A stretch of DNA of 64,000 nt from Alkalihalobacterium sp048323755 (lineage in GTDB: Bacteria; Bacillota; Bacilli; Bacillales; Bacillaceae_F), in assembly GCF_048323755.1 (NCBI RefSeq), contig NZ_JBLWFS010000023.1, positions 1 through 64,000 on the forward strand. Reading direction: 5' to 3'. The notes beneath the pieces are model-generated. The model worked only from the letters and a program-made list of their open reading frames with translations. It searched no databases and was not told the DNA's origin. Shown here piece after piece: positions 1 through 8,224 of the stretch. The position numbers and the translations under genes were made by a program. Numbering within the stretch: position 1 is the stretch's first letter; every line of letters starts with the position of its first letter.

Positions 1-98
1 AGGAAGTGAAGTCCTGAGGAACGGATCGTATCTAAATACGTGAGTACCGGAAGGGCAAAACTGACGAAGAAATTCTAAGCTTATCAAAATCCGTAATG
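1..98 (+). other. Structured spacer before 5S rRNA (unassigned)
   Basis: This segment lies directly upstream of the 5S gene and does not resemble the 3' end of 23S rRNA as I remember it from Bacillus, so it is probably 23S-5S spacer. It can fold: CGTAT (28-32) pairs with ATACG (37-41) across a CTAA loop, extended by CGG/CCG with an internal loop. A GUCCU is present near position 11. It could be ordinary processing-stem spacer or part of a small RNA; only the right end is visible. Confidence 0.4.
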
Positions 99-214
<116 letters not shown>

Positions 215-216
215 AC

Positions 217-247
217 AAAGCACAACCCAAATGGGTTGTGCTTTTTT
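217..247 (+). terminator. Rho-independent terminator of the rRNA operon
   Basis: A perfect 12-bp stem (AAAGCACAACCC / GGGTTGTGCTTT) with an AAAT loop is followed by a run of T, immediately after the 5S gene. It ends the upstream rRNA operon. Confidence 0.95.
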
Positions 248-708
248 AGATTCATTTCATTTTGTTTATCATTGTTTGACAATTTTTTTCAAAGGGATGA
301 GTAGATACTACTTTATGTATTAAGAGGACTCAGAAGCCCTTATTGCAAGAAATTTTAGTGAATATCACATGGTTTTAGTAAAATAAGAGCCTCTCAGACC
401 GCGAAACAAAAGATGAACATCAATAAAATTATACGCGCAACCTCGAAGCAGTAGTAGTTAGTTAAAAACATAAACCTAATCAATCTTACTAAAGTCTAAA
501 AATCTTGTTTTAAGTCGAGAAAATGGATATTTTGTTACACTTAAAAAGATTAAGCAGATGGACTAATGACAACAGATAATCCGTAATGTTTCCGCTAATT
601 TTGTTAATAGGAAAGAGGATTTTTACATATGGATCTCGAAAAGAATCTTTAACATACATAAAATCGAATGAAACTCATATTTTGGGCAATAATTATAGGT
701 GTATGTGT
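248..708. other. AT-rich intergenic region with one imperfect inverted repeat
   Basis: No convincing gene is seen between the rRNA terminator and the ctsR promoter. It holds an imperfect inverted repeat: an arm at 326-344 resembles the reverse complement of 382-400 at roughly 14 of 19 positions. A 69-codon frame starting at 586 has no ribosome binding site and runs across the ctsR operator, so I regard it as chance. Confidence 0.5.
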
Positions 709-737
709 TTGCAACTCTCAGTTATTTTTTTTATAAT
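709..737 (+). promoter_or_regulatory. Sigma-A type promoter of the ctsR operon
   Basis: TTGCAA (709-714) and TATAAT (732-737) are separated by 17 bp. The CtsR box begins 7 bp after the -10 element, so the bound repressor would cover the transcription start. Confidence 0.8.
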
Positions 738-743
738 TAATAT

Positions 744-765
744 AGTCAAATATAGTCAAAGTCAA
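744..765 (+). promoter_or_regulatory. CtsR operator
   Basis: A direct heptad repeat, AGTCAAA (744-750), TAT spacer, AGTCAAA (754-760), matches the known CtsR box, and another partial unit GTCAA follows at 761-765. Its position between the -10 element and the ctsR ribosome binding site fits autorepression of the ctsR-mcsA-mcsB-clpC operon. Confidence 0.93.
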
Positions 766-775
766 GGGAGGGGGC

Positions 776-1246
776 ATGATGAGAAATATCTCTGATATTA
801 TTGAGCAGTATTTAAAAAATATTTTAACTGATAGTGATGGGGAGCTTATAGAAATTAAAAGAAGCGAACTAGCGAAACAATTTCAATGTGTTCCATCACA
901 AATAAATTATGTGATTAGTACACGCTTTACCATTGAAAGAGGCTATATTGTTGAAAGTAAACGCGGTGGAGGCGGGTACATTCGAATAATAAAAGTAAAA
1001 GCGCACAATCAGTCAGACCTCTTTGAACAGATGATGCAGCTTATTGGTGATAAGGTAAGTCAAGCTAATGCAGAAGACTTGATTTCGAGGTTATACGAAG
1101 AGGGTGCTGTATCTAAGCGTGAAGCGAATTTAATGTTTAGTGTGATTGATCCTACATTATTTAATACAAATAATACTTTACTGCGGGATTATATTCGAGC
1201 GAATGTTCTCAAGTCAATGCTCCAAACTTTAAAATATCGAGAGTAG
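776..1246 (+). CDS. ctsR: Transcriptional repressor CtsR
   Basis: Class III heat-shock repressor that binds heptad direct repeats in front of clp genes and releases them on heat or protein stress. The 156-residue protein has the N-terminal winged-helix DNA-binding domain (NISDIIEQYLK, VPSQINYVI, and the glycine-rich wing KRGGGGYIRI around residue 63) and a C-terminal dimerisation domain. It is first in a four-gene operon and carries its own operator upstream. Two in-frame ATGs adjoin (776, 779); 776 gives the same N-terminal length as B. subtilis CtsR, while 779 has better spacing from GGGAGGGGG at 766-774. Confidence 0.97.
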   Translation: MMRNISDIIEQYLKNILTDSDGELIEIKRSELAKQFQCVPSQINYVISTRFTIERGYIVESKRGGGGYIRIIKVKAHNQSDLFEQMMQLIGDKVSQANAEDLISRLYEEGAVSKREANLMFSVIDPTLFNTNNTLLRDYIRANVLKSMLQTLKYRE

Positions 1247-1303
1247 CTATGGTTTTTTTCCATACAATCCGTATCTAATGTTTTGAAGGGAGAGGTGGTT
1301 TTC

Positions 1304-1840
1304 ATGATTTGTCAGGAGTGTAATAAACGTCCTGCCACTTTACACTTCACTAAAATAATTAACGGTGAAAAAACCGAGTTCCATATATGTGAACATTGTG
1401 CGAAAGAAAAAGGAGAGTACTTTCCAGGGTCGAATAGCTTTTCTATTCATCAATTGTTATCAGGGTTATTAAACTTCGAACAACCCGTTTCTAAAGGGCA
1501 AACGTCAGGAGTAAATCCAAGACAGCCATTAACTTGTGAGAAATGTAAAATGTCCTATGAACAATTTGTTCGAACTGGTAGGTTTGGGTGTGCCACTTGT
1601 TACGAAACCTTTAGTGATAAACTTGATCCTATTTTAAAGAAAGTCCATAGCGGTAATCACTCACACTCAGGGAAAATACCTAAAAGAATCGGTGGAACTA
1701 TAGAGGTTCGTAGGAAGATTAATTCGTTAAAAGAGGCGTTACAACAGCATATTGCGAAAGAGGAATTTGAAGAAGCTGCGACTGTAAGAGATCAAATCCG
1801 TACATTAGAAAAATCTATATTCAATCAAGGGGAGGGGTAA
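1304..1840 (+). CDS. mcsA: McsA, activator of protein arginine kinase
   Basis: Zinc-finger adaptor that stimulates McsB and modulates CtsR. The 178-residue protein shows four CxxC pairs (C3/C6, C29/C32, C78/C81, C96/C99), expected to bind two zinc ions, and a C-terminal UVR-type coiled motif (LKEALQQHIAKEEFEEAA) like the one in ClpC. The ATG at 1304 is chosen because GGGAGAGGTGG lies at the right distance; an upstream in-frame TTG at 1283 would precede that site. It is followed after 3 bp by mcsB. Confidence 0.95.
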   Translation: MICQECNKRPATLHFTKIINGEKTEFHICEHCAKEKGEYFPGSNSFSIHQLLSGLLNFEQPVSKGQTSGVNPRQPLTCEKCKMSYEQFVRTGRFGCATCYETFSDKLDPILKKVHSGNHSHSGKIPKRIGGTIEVRRKINSLKEALQQHIAKEEFEEAATVRDQIRTLEKSIFNQGEG

Positions 1841-1843
1841 TTT

Positions 1844-2917
1844 ATGTCACTTGAACGTTTTATTAGTGAAGCAATTAGCCCTTGGATGAAAAAAGATGGA
1901 CCAGATTCGGATATTGTGTTGAGTAGCCGAATAAGATTAGCTAGGAACCTAAAAGATTTTACGTTTCCTATTTTGGCTACTATGGAGGAAGCCAAGTTAA
2001 TTGTTAACCACATTAGCACAAATTTAATGAAAAACCCTTATAACTCAGTTGGCCAACTAGAGTTACTCCATATGGATGATTTAAAAGCTAATGTAAAGAA
2101 AGTATTAGTTGAAAAGCATTTGATTAGTCCTCATTTATCAGAAGAATCAAAGCATGGTGCTGTTCTACTAAGTGAGGATGAATCAGTCAGCATCATGATT
2201 AATGAAGAAGATCATCTACGAATCCAATGCTTGTTTTCTGGATTTCAATTAAGCGAAGGGCTTGTACTCGCTAGTGGTTTAGATGATTGGATTGAAGATA
2301 AGTTGACTTATGCTTTCGATGAAAAACGAGGGTACTTAACTAGCTGTCCAACGAATGTAGGAACTGGCTTGAGAGCTTCTGTTATGATGCATCTTCCTGC
2401 CCTGGTCATGACACAACAATTAAATAAAATATTACCGGCCATTAACCAGCTGGGGTTAGTTGTTCGGGGGATTTACGGTGAAGGTAGCGAAGCCTTAGGG
2501 AACTTGTTCCAAATTTCAAATCAAATGACGCTAGGAAAATCAGAACAAGATATTGTTGAAGATTTACGTGGAGTGGTTATCCAATTAATTCAACAAGAAC
2601 GCTCAGCGAGAGAAAGGTTATTACAATCCTCAAAAATTCAATTAGAGGATCGTGTCTATCGTTCTTTTGGAGTTTTATCAAATAGTAGAATTATGGAGTC
2701 GAAGGAAGCGGCACAACGCTTATCAGAAGTACGATTGGGAATTGATCTAGGTTTAATTGAAGGTATTTCAGGTAATATCCTTAATGAACTTATGATATTA
2801 ACTCAACCAGGATTTTTACAGCAGTTCGCCGGGGAAACGCTCTCTCCAAATCAAAGAGATGAGCGAAGAGCAGCACTTATTAGAGAACGTCTTAAACTAG
2901 AAGGCGTCCAGAAATAA
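1844..2917 (+). CDS. mcsB: Protein arginine kinase McsB
   Basis: Phosphorylates arginine residues in proteins (including CtsR), marking them for ClpCP degradation; it belongs to the ATP:guanido phosphotransferase fold. Visible landmarks are SSRIRLARNL near the N-terminus, NEEDHLRIQ around residue 120, the cysteine loop TSCPTNVGTG with Cys near 168, and EGSEALGN near 210. At 357 residues it is close to the usual length. It lies 3 bp after mcsA with a GGGGAGGGG site overlapping the mcsA end, consistent with translational coupling. Confidence 0.96.
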   Translation: MSLERFISEAISPWMKKDGPDSDIVLSSRIRLARNLKDFTFPILATMEEAKLIVNHISTNLMKNPYNSVGQLELLHMDDLKANVKKVLVEKHLISPHLSEESKHGAVLLSEDESVSIMINEEDHLRIQCLFSGFQLSEGLVLASGLDDWIEDKLTYAFDEKRGYLTSCPTNVGTGLRASVMMHLPALVMTQQLNKILPAINQLGLVVRGIYGEGSEALGNLFQISNQMTLGKSEQDIVEDLRGVVIQLIQQERSARERLLQSSKIQLEDRVYRSFGVLSNSRIMESKEAAQRLSEVRLGIDLGLIEGISGNILNELMILTQPGFLQQFAGETLSPNQRDERRAALIRERLKLEGVQK

Positions 2918-2935
2918 TCTTGGAGGTGGATGAAT

Positions 2936-5377
2936 ATGATGTTTGGAAGATTTACAGAAAGAGCTCAAAAAGTATTGGCGTTAGCACAAGAAGAAGCGAT
3001 CCGTCTTGGTCATAATAATATTGGGACTGAACATATTCTACTAGGTCTTATCCGTGAAGGAGAAGGGATTGCTGCCAAAGCCCTTCAAGCCTTAGGTCTA
3101 GGTTCAGATAAAATTCAAAATGAAGTAGAAACTCTAATCGGTACTGGTCAAGAAGGAACGAAGACCATCCACTATACTCCGCGTGCCAAAAAAGTCATTG
3201 AACTTTCAATGGATGAAGCAAGAAAATTAGGTCATTCCTACGTTGGAACTGAACATATACTATTAGGGTTAATTCGTGAAGGAGAAGGTGTAGCTGCTCG
3301 TGTCCTAAACAATTTAGGGGTGAGTTTGAATAAAGCTCGCCAACAAGTGCTACAACTACTTGGAAGCAGTGAGGCGTCGGGTAGTAACCAACAATCTGGA
3401 GCAACTGCTCATGCCAATACACCAACTTTGGATAGTCTAGCGCGTGATCTTACGGCGATTGCTAAAGAAGAAGCGTTAGACCCTGTGATTGGAAGAAGCA
3501 AAGAAATCGAGCGTGTCATCCAAGTTCTTAGCCGCCGTACAAAAAACAATCCAGTTCTAATTGGTGAACCAGGGGTTGGTAAAACGGCGATAGCAGAAGG
3601 GTTAGCACAGGAAATTATTAATAATGAAGTTCCTGAAACTCTACGTAATAAGCGTGTGATGACCTTAGATATGGGTACGGTCGTAGCCGGTACAAAATAT
3701 CGTGGTGAGTTTGAGGACCGTTTGAAAAAAGTAATGGATGAAATTCGTCAAGCTGGTAACGTAATCTTATTTATTGATGAGCTTCATACTCTTATTGGAG
3801 CAGGGGGCGCTGAGGGAGCAATTGATGCATCAAATATCTTAAAGCCTTCACTTGCTCGCGGTGAGTTACAATGTATTGGTGCAACCACTATAGATGAGTA
3901 CCGTAAGTACATTGAAAAAGATGCGGCTTTAGAACGTCGTTTCCAGCCAATCCAAGTCAATGAGCCGACAAATGACGAGTCCGTTCAGATTTTAAAAGGG
4001 TTACGTGACCGTTATGAGGCGCATCACCGTGTAACAATTACAGATGCTGCGATTGAAGAGGCAGTTAAACTGTCAGATCGCTATATTTCCGACCGTTTTT
4101 TACCAGATAAAGCGATTGATCTAATTGATGAAGCTGCTTCAAAAGTCCGTTTACGTTCATATACAGCACCACCGAACTTAAAAGAACTTGAAGGTAGACT
4201 AGAAGAAACTCGAAAAGAAAAAGATGCAGCAGTTCAAAGCCAAGAATTTGAAAAGGCAGCTTCTTTACGTGACTCAGAGCAACGTTTACGAGAAGAACTA
4301 GATTCCATGAAAAATGAGTGGAAAAAGAAACAAGGGCAAGAAAATACAGAAGTAACTGTAGAAGATATTGCCCAAGTCGTTACAAGCTGGACAGGAATTC
4401 CTGTATCAAGACTAGTAGAAGAAGAAACAGATCGTCTTCTTCGTATGGAAGAAATTCTTCACAAACGTGTGATTGGTCAAGGGGAGGCTGTAAAAGCTAT
4501 TTCTAAGGCCGTTCGTCGTGCGCGTGCTGGCTTAAAAGATCCAAAACGTCCAATTGGTTCATTTATTTTCTTAGGTCCTACAGGTGTAGGTAAAACCGAA
4601 CTTGCTCGTGCTGTTGCAGAAACATTATTTGGCGATGAAGATGCGTTTATTCGTATTGATATGTCTGAATACATGGAAAAGCATGCAACGAGTCGTTTAG
4701 TTGGCTCACCTCCAGGTTATGTTGGTCATGATGAGGGTGGACAATTAACGGAGAAAGTTCGTCGTAATCCATATTCCGTTATCTTACTTGACGAAATTGA
4801 AAAAGCGCACCCAGAAGTTTTTAATATTCTATTACAAGTATTAGAAGATGGAAGACTAACGGACTCTAAAGGGCGTACAGTAGACTTTAGAAATACAGCT
4901 GTTATTATGACGTCTAACGTAGGGGCTAGTACTCTTCGCAAAAATAAATCACTTGGTTTCACTGTAGATAGTGAGGATCAAAACTATAAAGATATGAAAG
5001 GTAAAGTCATGACTGAGCTAAAAAATAGCTTCCGTCCAGAGTTCCTAAATCGTATCGATGAGATCATTGTCTTCCACTCTCTTGAGAAGAAACATATCCG
5101 TGAGATCATTAGTTTAATGGCAGAACAGTTAGAAAAGCGTCTTGCTGAACAAGGCATTCAATTTGAATTGACTGAAGCGGCCAAAGATAAAATTTCGGAT
5201 GAAGGATTTGACCCAGAGTATGGAGCGCGTCCACTGCGTCGAGCCCTGCAAAAACAAGTCGAGGACCGTCTATCTGAAGAATTGTTAAAAGGAAATATTA
5301 AAAAAGGACAAAAAGCAATTATCGATGTAAAAGAGAATGAGCTTGTCGTTGAAACAAAAGAAAGTGCACAAGTCTAA
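2936..5377 (+). CDS. clpC: ATP-dependent Clp protease ATPase subunit ClpC
   Basis: HSP100 unfoldase that feeds substrates, including arginine-phosphorylated proteins, to ClpP. Domains in order: a double Clp-N repeat (residues 1-145; the repeated GTEHILLGLIREGEG is obvious), AAA module 1 with Walker A GEPGVGKT near 208, a middle coiled-coil with a UVR motif near 425-455, AAA module 2 with GPTGVGKT near 547, and the C-terminal D2-small domain. I take ATG 2936 (MMFGRF, as in homologues) because GGAGGTGG ends 7 bp before it; ATG 2930 is too close. Last gene of the CtsR operon. Confidence 0.97.
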   Translation: MMFGRFTERAQKVLALAQEEAIRLGHNNIGTEHILLGLIREGEGIAAKALQALGLGSDKIQNEVETLIGTGQEGTKTIHYTPRAKKVIELSMDEARKLGHSYVGTEHILLGLIREGEGVAARVLNNLGVSLNKARQQVLQLLGSSEASGSNQQSGATAHANTPTLDSLARDLTAIAKEEALDPVIGRSKEIERVIQVLSRRTKNNPVLIGEPGVGKTAIAEGLAQEIINNEVPETLRNKRVMTLDMGTVVAGTKYRGEFEDRLKKVMDEIRQAGNVILFIDELHTLIGAGGAEGAIDASNILKPSLARGELQCIGATTIDEYRKYIEKDAALERRFQPIQVNEPTNDESVQILKGLRDRYEAHHRVTITDAAIEEAVKLSDRYISDRFLPDKAIDLIDEAASKVRLRSYTAPPNLKELEGRLEETRKEKDAAVQSQEFEKAASLRDSEQRLREELDSMKNEWKKKQGQENTEVTVEDIAQVVTSWTGIPVSRLVEEETDRLLRMEEILHKRVIGQGEAVKAISKAVRRARAGLKDPKRPIGSFIFLGPTGVGKTELARAVAETLFGDEDAFIRIDMSEYMEKHATSRLVGSPPGYVGHDEGGQLTEKVRRNPYSVILLDEIEKAHPEVFNILLQVLEDGRLTDSKGRTVDFRNTAVIMTSNVGASTLRKNKSLGFTVDSEDQNYKDMKGKVMTELKNSFRPEFLNRIDEIIVFHSLEKKHIREIISLMAEQLEKRLAEQGIQFELTEAAKDKISDEGFDPEYGARPLRRALQKQVEDRLSEELLKGNIKKGQKAIIDVKENELVVETKESAQV

Positions 5378-5393
5378 AAGTAATAGCTTTTAA

Positions 5394-5436
5394 GAAAGGG
5401 AACTGGGGGAGATATTTCTCTTTCAGTTCTTTTTCA
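5394..5436 (+). terminator. Terminator of the ctsR-clpC operon
   Basis: GAACTG then GGGGAGA pair with TCTCTTT and CAGTTC (G-U pairs included) around a TATT loop, about 13 bp, followed by TTTTT. It separates clpC from radA. Confidence 0.8.
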
Positions 5437-5495
5437 ATCATTAGGATATACAAAGAAAAGCCATCTACTTATACTTCTTTTGGTAATAAGTCGTG

Positions 5496-5523
5496 TTTTT
5501 CTAAAAACCATTCATGATACAAT
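5496..5523 (+). promoter_or_regulatory. Possible radA promoter (extended -10)
   Basis: TGATACAAT, an extended -10 (TG-N-TACAAT, -10 at 5518-5523), lies 34 bp before the radA start. The -35 region is weak (TTTTTC). The preceding terminator makes a promoter here likely. Confidence 0.4.
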
Positions 5524-5557
5524 TAACATAAGAGTAGGTTATAAAGAGGGGAATAGA

Positions 5558-6934
5558 ATGGCGAAAAAGAAAACGAAATTTGTATGTCAAGAATGTGGTT
5601 ATGAATCCACGAAATGGATGGGTAAATGTCCAGGCTGTCAAAGTTGGAATTCGATGGTCGAGGAATTTGCTGAGTCTGCAACGAAAGGACGAAGCTTTGT
5701 TACCGGCGAGCGTACGGAAACTTCAAGTCGACCACAATCAATCACCAAAGTAGAAAACGAACTTGAGGAAAGAATTAGTACTGAAATGAAAGAGTTAAAT
5801 CGCGTATTAGGTGGGGGCATTGTGCCGGGCTCACTTGTATTAGTAGGTGGAGACCCCGGTATTGGGAAGTCTACGATTTTACTTCAGCTTTCCTATCAGT
5901 TAGCTAAGAACTCTTATAAAGTGCTTTATATTTCTGGAGAAGAATCGATGAAACAAACGAAGCTAAGAGCAGATCGATTAGGTGTCTTAGCTGATCAATT
6001 ATATGTGTTATCGGAGACAGATGTCGATTATATTGAGAAGGCCATTAACGACATTCAACCAACACTCGTTGTAATTGATTCTATTCAAACGGTGTTCCAT
6101 CAAGATGTTACTTCTGCACCGGGGAGTGTTTCACAAGTCAGAGAATGTACTGCGGCGTTTATGAAAATTGCCAAAACGAAAGGAATTGCAATTTTTATCG
6201 TCGGTCACGTTACGAAACAAGGATCAATTGCCGGTCCTAAACTATTAGAGCATATGGTAGATTCTGTTCTTTACTTTGAAGGAGAAAGGCATCATACCTA
6301 TCGAATTTTAAGAGCAGTGAAAAATCGCTTTGGCTCAACGAATGAAATCGGGATATTTGAAATGAAGGAAGGCGGACTAGAAGAAGTCGTCAATCCATCT
6401 GAGATCTTTCTAGAGGAAAGAACAGAAGGAGCAGCAGGCTCGACAGTCGTAGCATCGATGGAGGGAACAAGGCCCGTTTTAGTTGAAATTCAAGCACTTG
6501 TTTCGCCAACAAGCTTTGGTAACCCTAGAAGAATGGCTACAGGAATTGACCATAATCGAGTGTCGCTCTTAATGGCAGTATTGGAAAAGCGAGTCGGGTT
6601 GTTATTGCAAAGCCAAGATGCCTATTTAAATGTGGCAGGTGGGGTTCGTTTAGATGAGCCAGCTATTGATTTAGCCATTGCTTTAAGTATTGCGTCCAGC
6701 TTTAGGAATCAATCGACGCAGCCGACAGATGTAATGATTGGAGAAGTTGGATTAACAGGGGAAGTTAGACGAGTAGCTAGAATTGAGCAACGAATTAATG
6801 AGGCGGCAAAGCTCGGTTTTAAGCGAGCGATTATTCCTCAGAAAAATATCGGCGGCTGGACGATTCCAAAGAGTATTCAAGTCATTGGGGTGGAAACGCT
6901 TGAAGATGCTCTAGACGTTGCGCTAGGAGGCTAA
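5558..6934 (+). CDS. radA: DNA repair protein RadA (Sms)
   Basis: RecA-related branch-migration helicase acting in recombination and transformation. The 458-residue protein has an N-terminal C4 zinc finger (C10, C13, C24, C27), an ATPase with Walker A GGDPGIGKST, the RadA signature KNRFG, and a C-terminal Lon-protease-like domain (residues 270-458). The start at 5558 (MAKKKTKFVC) follows AAAGAGGGG and matches homologues; the longer frame upstream has no ribosome binding site. disA follows after 2 bp, as in other Bacillus genomes. Confidence 0.97.
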   Translation: MAKKKTKFVCQECGYESTKWMGKCPGCQSWNSMVEEFAESATKGRSFVTGERTETSSRPQSITKVENELEERISTEMKELNRVLGGGIVPGSLVLVGGDPGIGKSTILLQLSYQLAKNSYKVLYISGEESMKQTKLRADRLGVLADQLYVLSETDVDYIEKAINDIQPTLVVIDSIQTVFHQDVTSAPGSVSQVRECTAAFMKIAKTKGIAIFIVGHVTKQGSIAGPKLLEHMVDSVLYFEGERHHTYRILRAVKNRFGSTNEIGIFEMKEGGLEEVVNPSEIFLEERTEGAAGSTVVASMEGTRPVLVEIQALVSPTSFGNPRRMATGIDHNRVSLLMAVLEKRVGLLLQSQDAYLNVAGGVRLDEPAIDLAIALSIASSFRNQSTQPTDVMIGEVGLTGEVRRVARIEQRINEAAKLGFKRAIIPQKNIGGWTIPKSIQVIGVETLEDALDVALGG

Positions 6935-6936
6935 GA

Positions 6937-8010
6937 ATGGAAGAACGAAAAAAAGGAAAGTTTATCACCGATATTTTAAAACTAGTAGCGCCAGGGACAG
7001 CATTAAGAGATGGTATTGATAATGTACTTAGAGCTAAAACAGGTGGATTAATCGTTTTAGGGTACAATGCAGAGATGCAAAATATCGTAGATGGCGGCTT
7101 TTTTATCGATTGTGAATTTTCACCCGCTTATTTATATGAGCTAGCTAAAATGGATGGTGCAATCATTTTAAGTAAAGATGGGCAAAGTATTTTATATGCA
7201 AATACGCAACTTAACCCTAATAACTCGATTTCTTCGAATGAAACGGGGATCCGTCATAGAACAGCAGAGCGTGTTGCGAAACAAACAGGGAATTTAGTCA
7301 TCTCGATTTCACAACGTCGCAATGTTATTACGCTGTATAAAGGAGAGTACCAATATTCGTTGCGAGATATTGGCGTTATTTTGACGAAGGCTAATCAAGC
7401 CATTCAAACGTTAGAGAAATACAAGACAGTATTAGATCAAGGTATTACAAATTTAGGAGCATTAGAGTTTGAGGAACTTGTCACTTTTCAAGAAGTGTTT
7501 CAAGTCATTCACCGAGTGCAAATGGTATTACGTATAAAAAACGAAATCTTAAACTATGTAAACGAGCTTGGTAGTGAAGGGCGTTTAATTACTATGCAGT
7601 TGAATGAACTTGTCTCTAATATTGAGAAAGAAGCACTTCTATTAATTAAGGACTACGTCAAAGAAAAGTCACAAGATGCTTATGAAACGTTAAAAGATTT
7701 ACAGAAGTTATCGAATGAAGAGTTACTAGACGAGCAGCTTGTCGTTAAGTTGCTGGGATACTCGAAAAACTTCAATATCCAAGAGCAAACCGTCTGTCCT
7801 AGGGGATATCGCATTCTATACAAAATTCCACGTTTACCATCTCTTGTCATAGAGAATTTAATAGATACATACGGGGATTTAAGTCAAATTATGGTTGCGT
7901 CTATTAAAGAGCTTGATGAAGTTGAAGGAATTGGAGAAGCACGTGCGAAAATGATTAAACATGGGTTAAATCGAATTCAGGAACAACTATTTATTGATCG
8001 CCATATATAA
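6937..8010 (+). CDS. disA: DNA integrity scanning protein DisA, diadenylate cyclase
   Basis: Makes cyclic di-AMP from two ATP and halts on branched DNA, reporting DNA integrity. In 357 residues it carries the N-terminal DAC domain with the DGA motif (D73-A75) and RHRTAER (106-112), a helical linker, and a C-terminal helix-hairpin-helix DNA-binding region ending around EVEGIGEARAKMI. Its Shine-Dalgarno CTAGGAGG lies inside the end of radA, 2 bp away, so the two genes are probably coupled; RadA is a known partner of DisA. Confidence 0.97.
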   Translation: MEERKKGKFITDILKLVAPGTALRDGIDNVLRAKTGGLIVLGYNAEMQNIVDGGFFIDCEFSPAYLYELAKMDGAIILSKDGQSILYANTQLNPNNSISSNETGIRHRTAERVAKQTGNLVISISQRRNVITLYKGEYQYSLRDIGVILTKANQAIQTLEKYKTVLDQGITNLGALEFEELVTFQEVFQVIHRVQMVLRIKNEILNYVNELGSEGRLITMQLNELVSNIEKEALLLIKDYVKEKSQDAYETLKDLQKLSNEELLDEQLVVKLLGYSKNFNIQEQTVCPRGYRILYKIPRLPSLVIENLIDTYGDLSQIMVASIKELDEVEGIGEARAKMIKHGLNRIQEQLFIDRHI

Positions 8011-8048
8011 TCTATTTCGACAAAAAAGGTCATTTCAGTTGTAATGTG

Positions 8049-8077
8049 TTGACGAATTTAGGAGAAAGATATATAAT
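8049..8077 (+). promoter_or_regulatory. Sigma-A promoter upstream of yacL
   Basis: TTGACG (8049-8054), 17 bp, TATAAT (8072-8077). A second TTGACA at 8091 has no well-spaced consensus -10; the nearest is TACGGT with TG upstream. This promoter would give a leader of about 140 nt before yacL. Confidence 0.75.
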
Positions 8078-8224
8078 GGATAGTTTTAAATTGACATTGA
8101 ACAAGGACATCTGATACGGTTAATTGTATACTACCTTAGAATTATTGTGTGATTTTGTGGAAAATATAGGTTGGTACGTTTCAAAAGAAAAAGTTTGTCT
8201 ATAATAGTAAAAGGAGGTGAAATC

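Noticed and set aside
586..795. 69-codon frame before ctsR
   Set aside because: No ribosome binding site, spans the ctsR promoter and CtsR box, overlaps ctsR, and its composition is AT-driven.
5480..5557. N-terminal extension of RadA from 5480
   Set aside because: No ribosome binding site; the conserved protein starts at 5558 after AAAGAGGGG.
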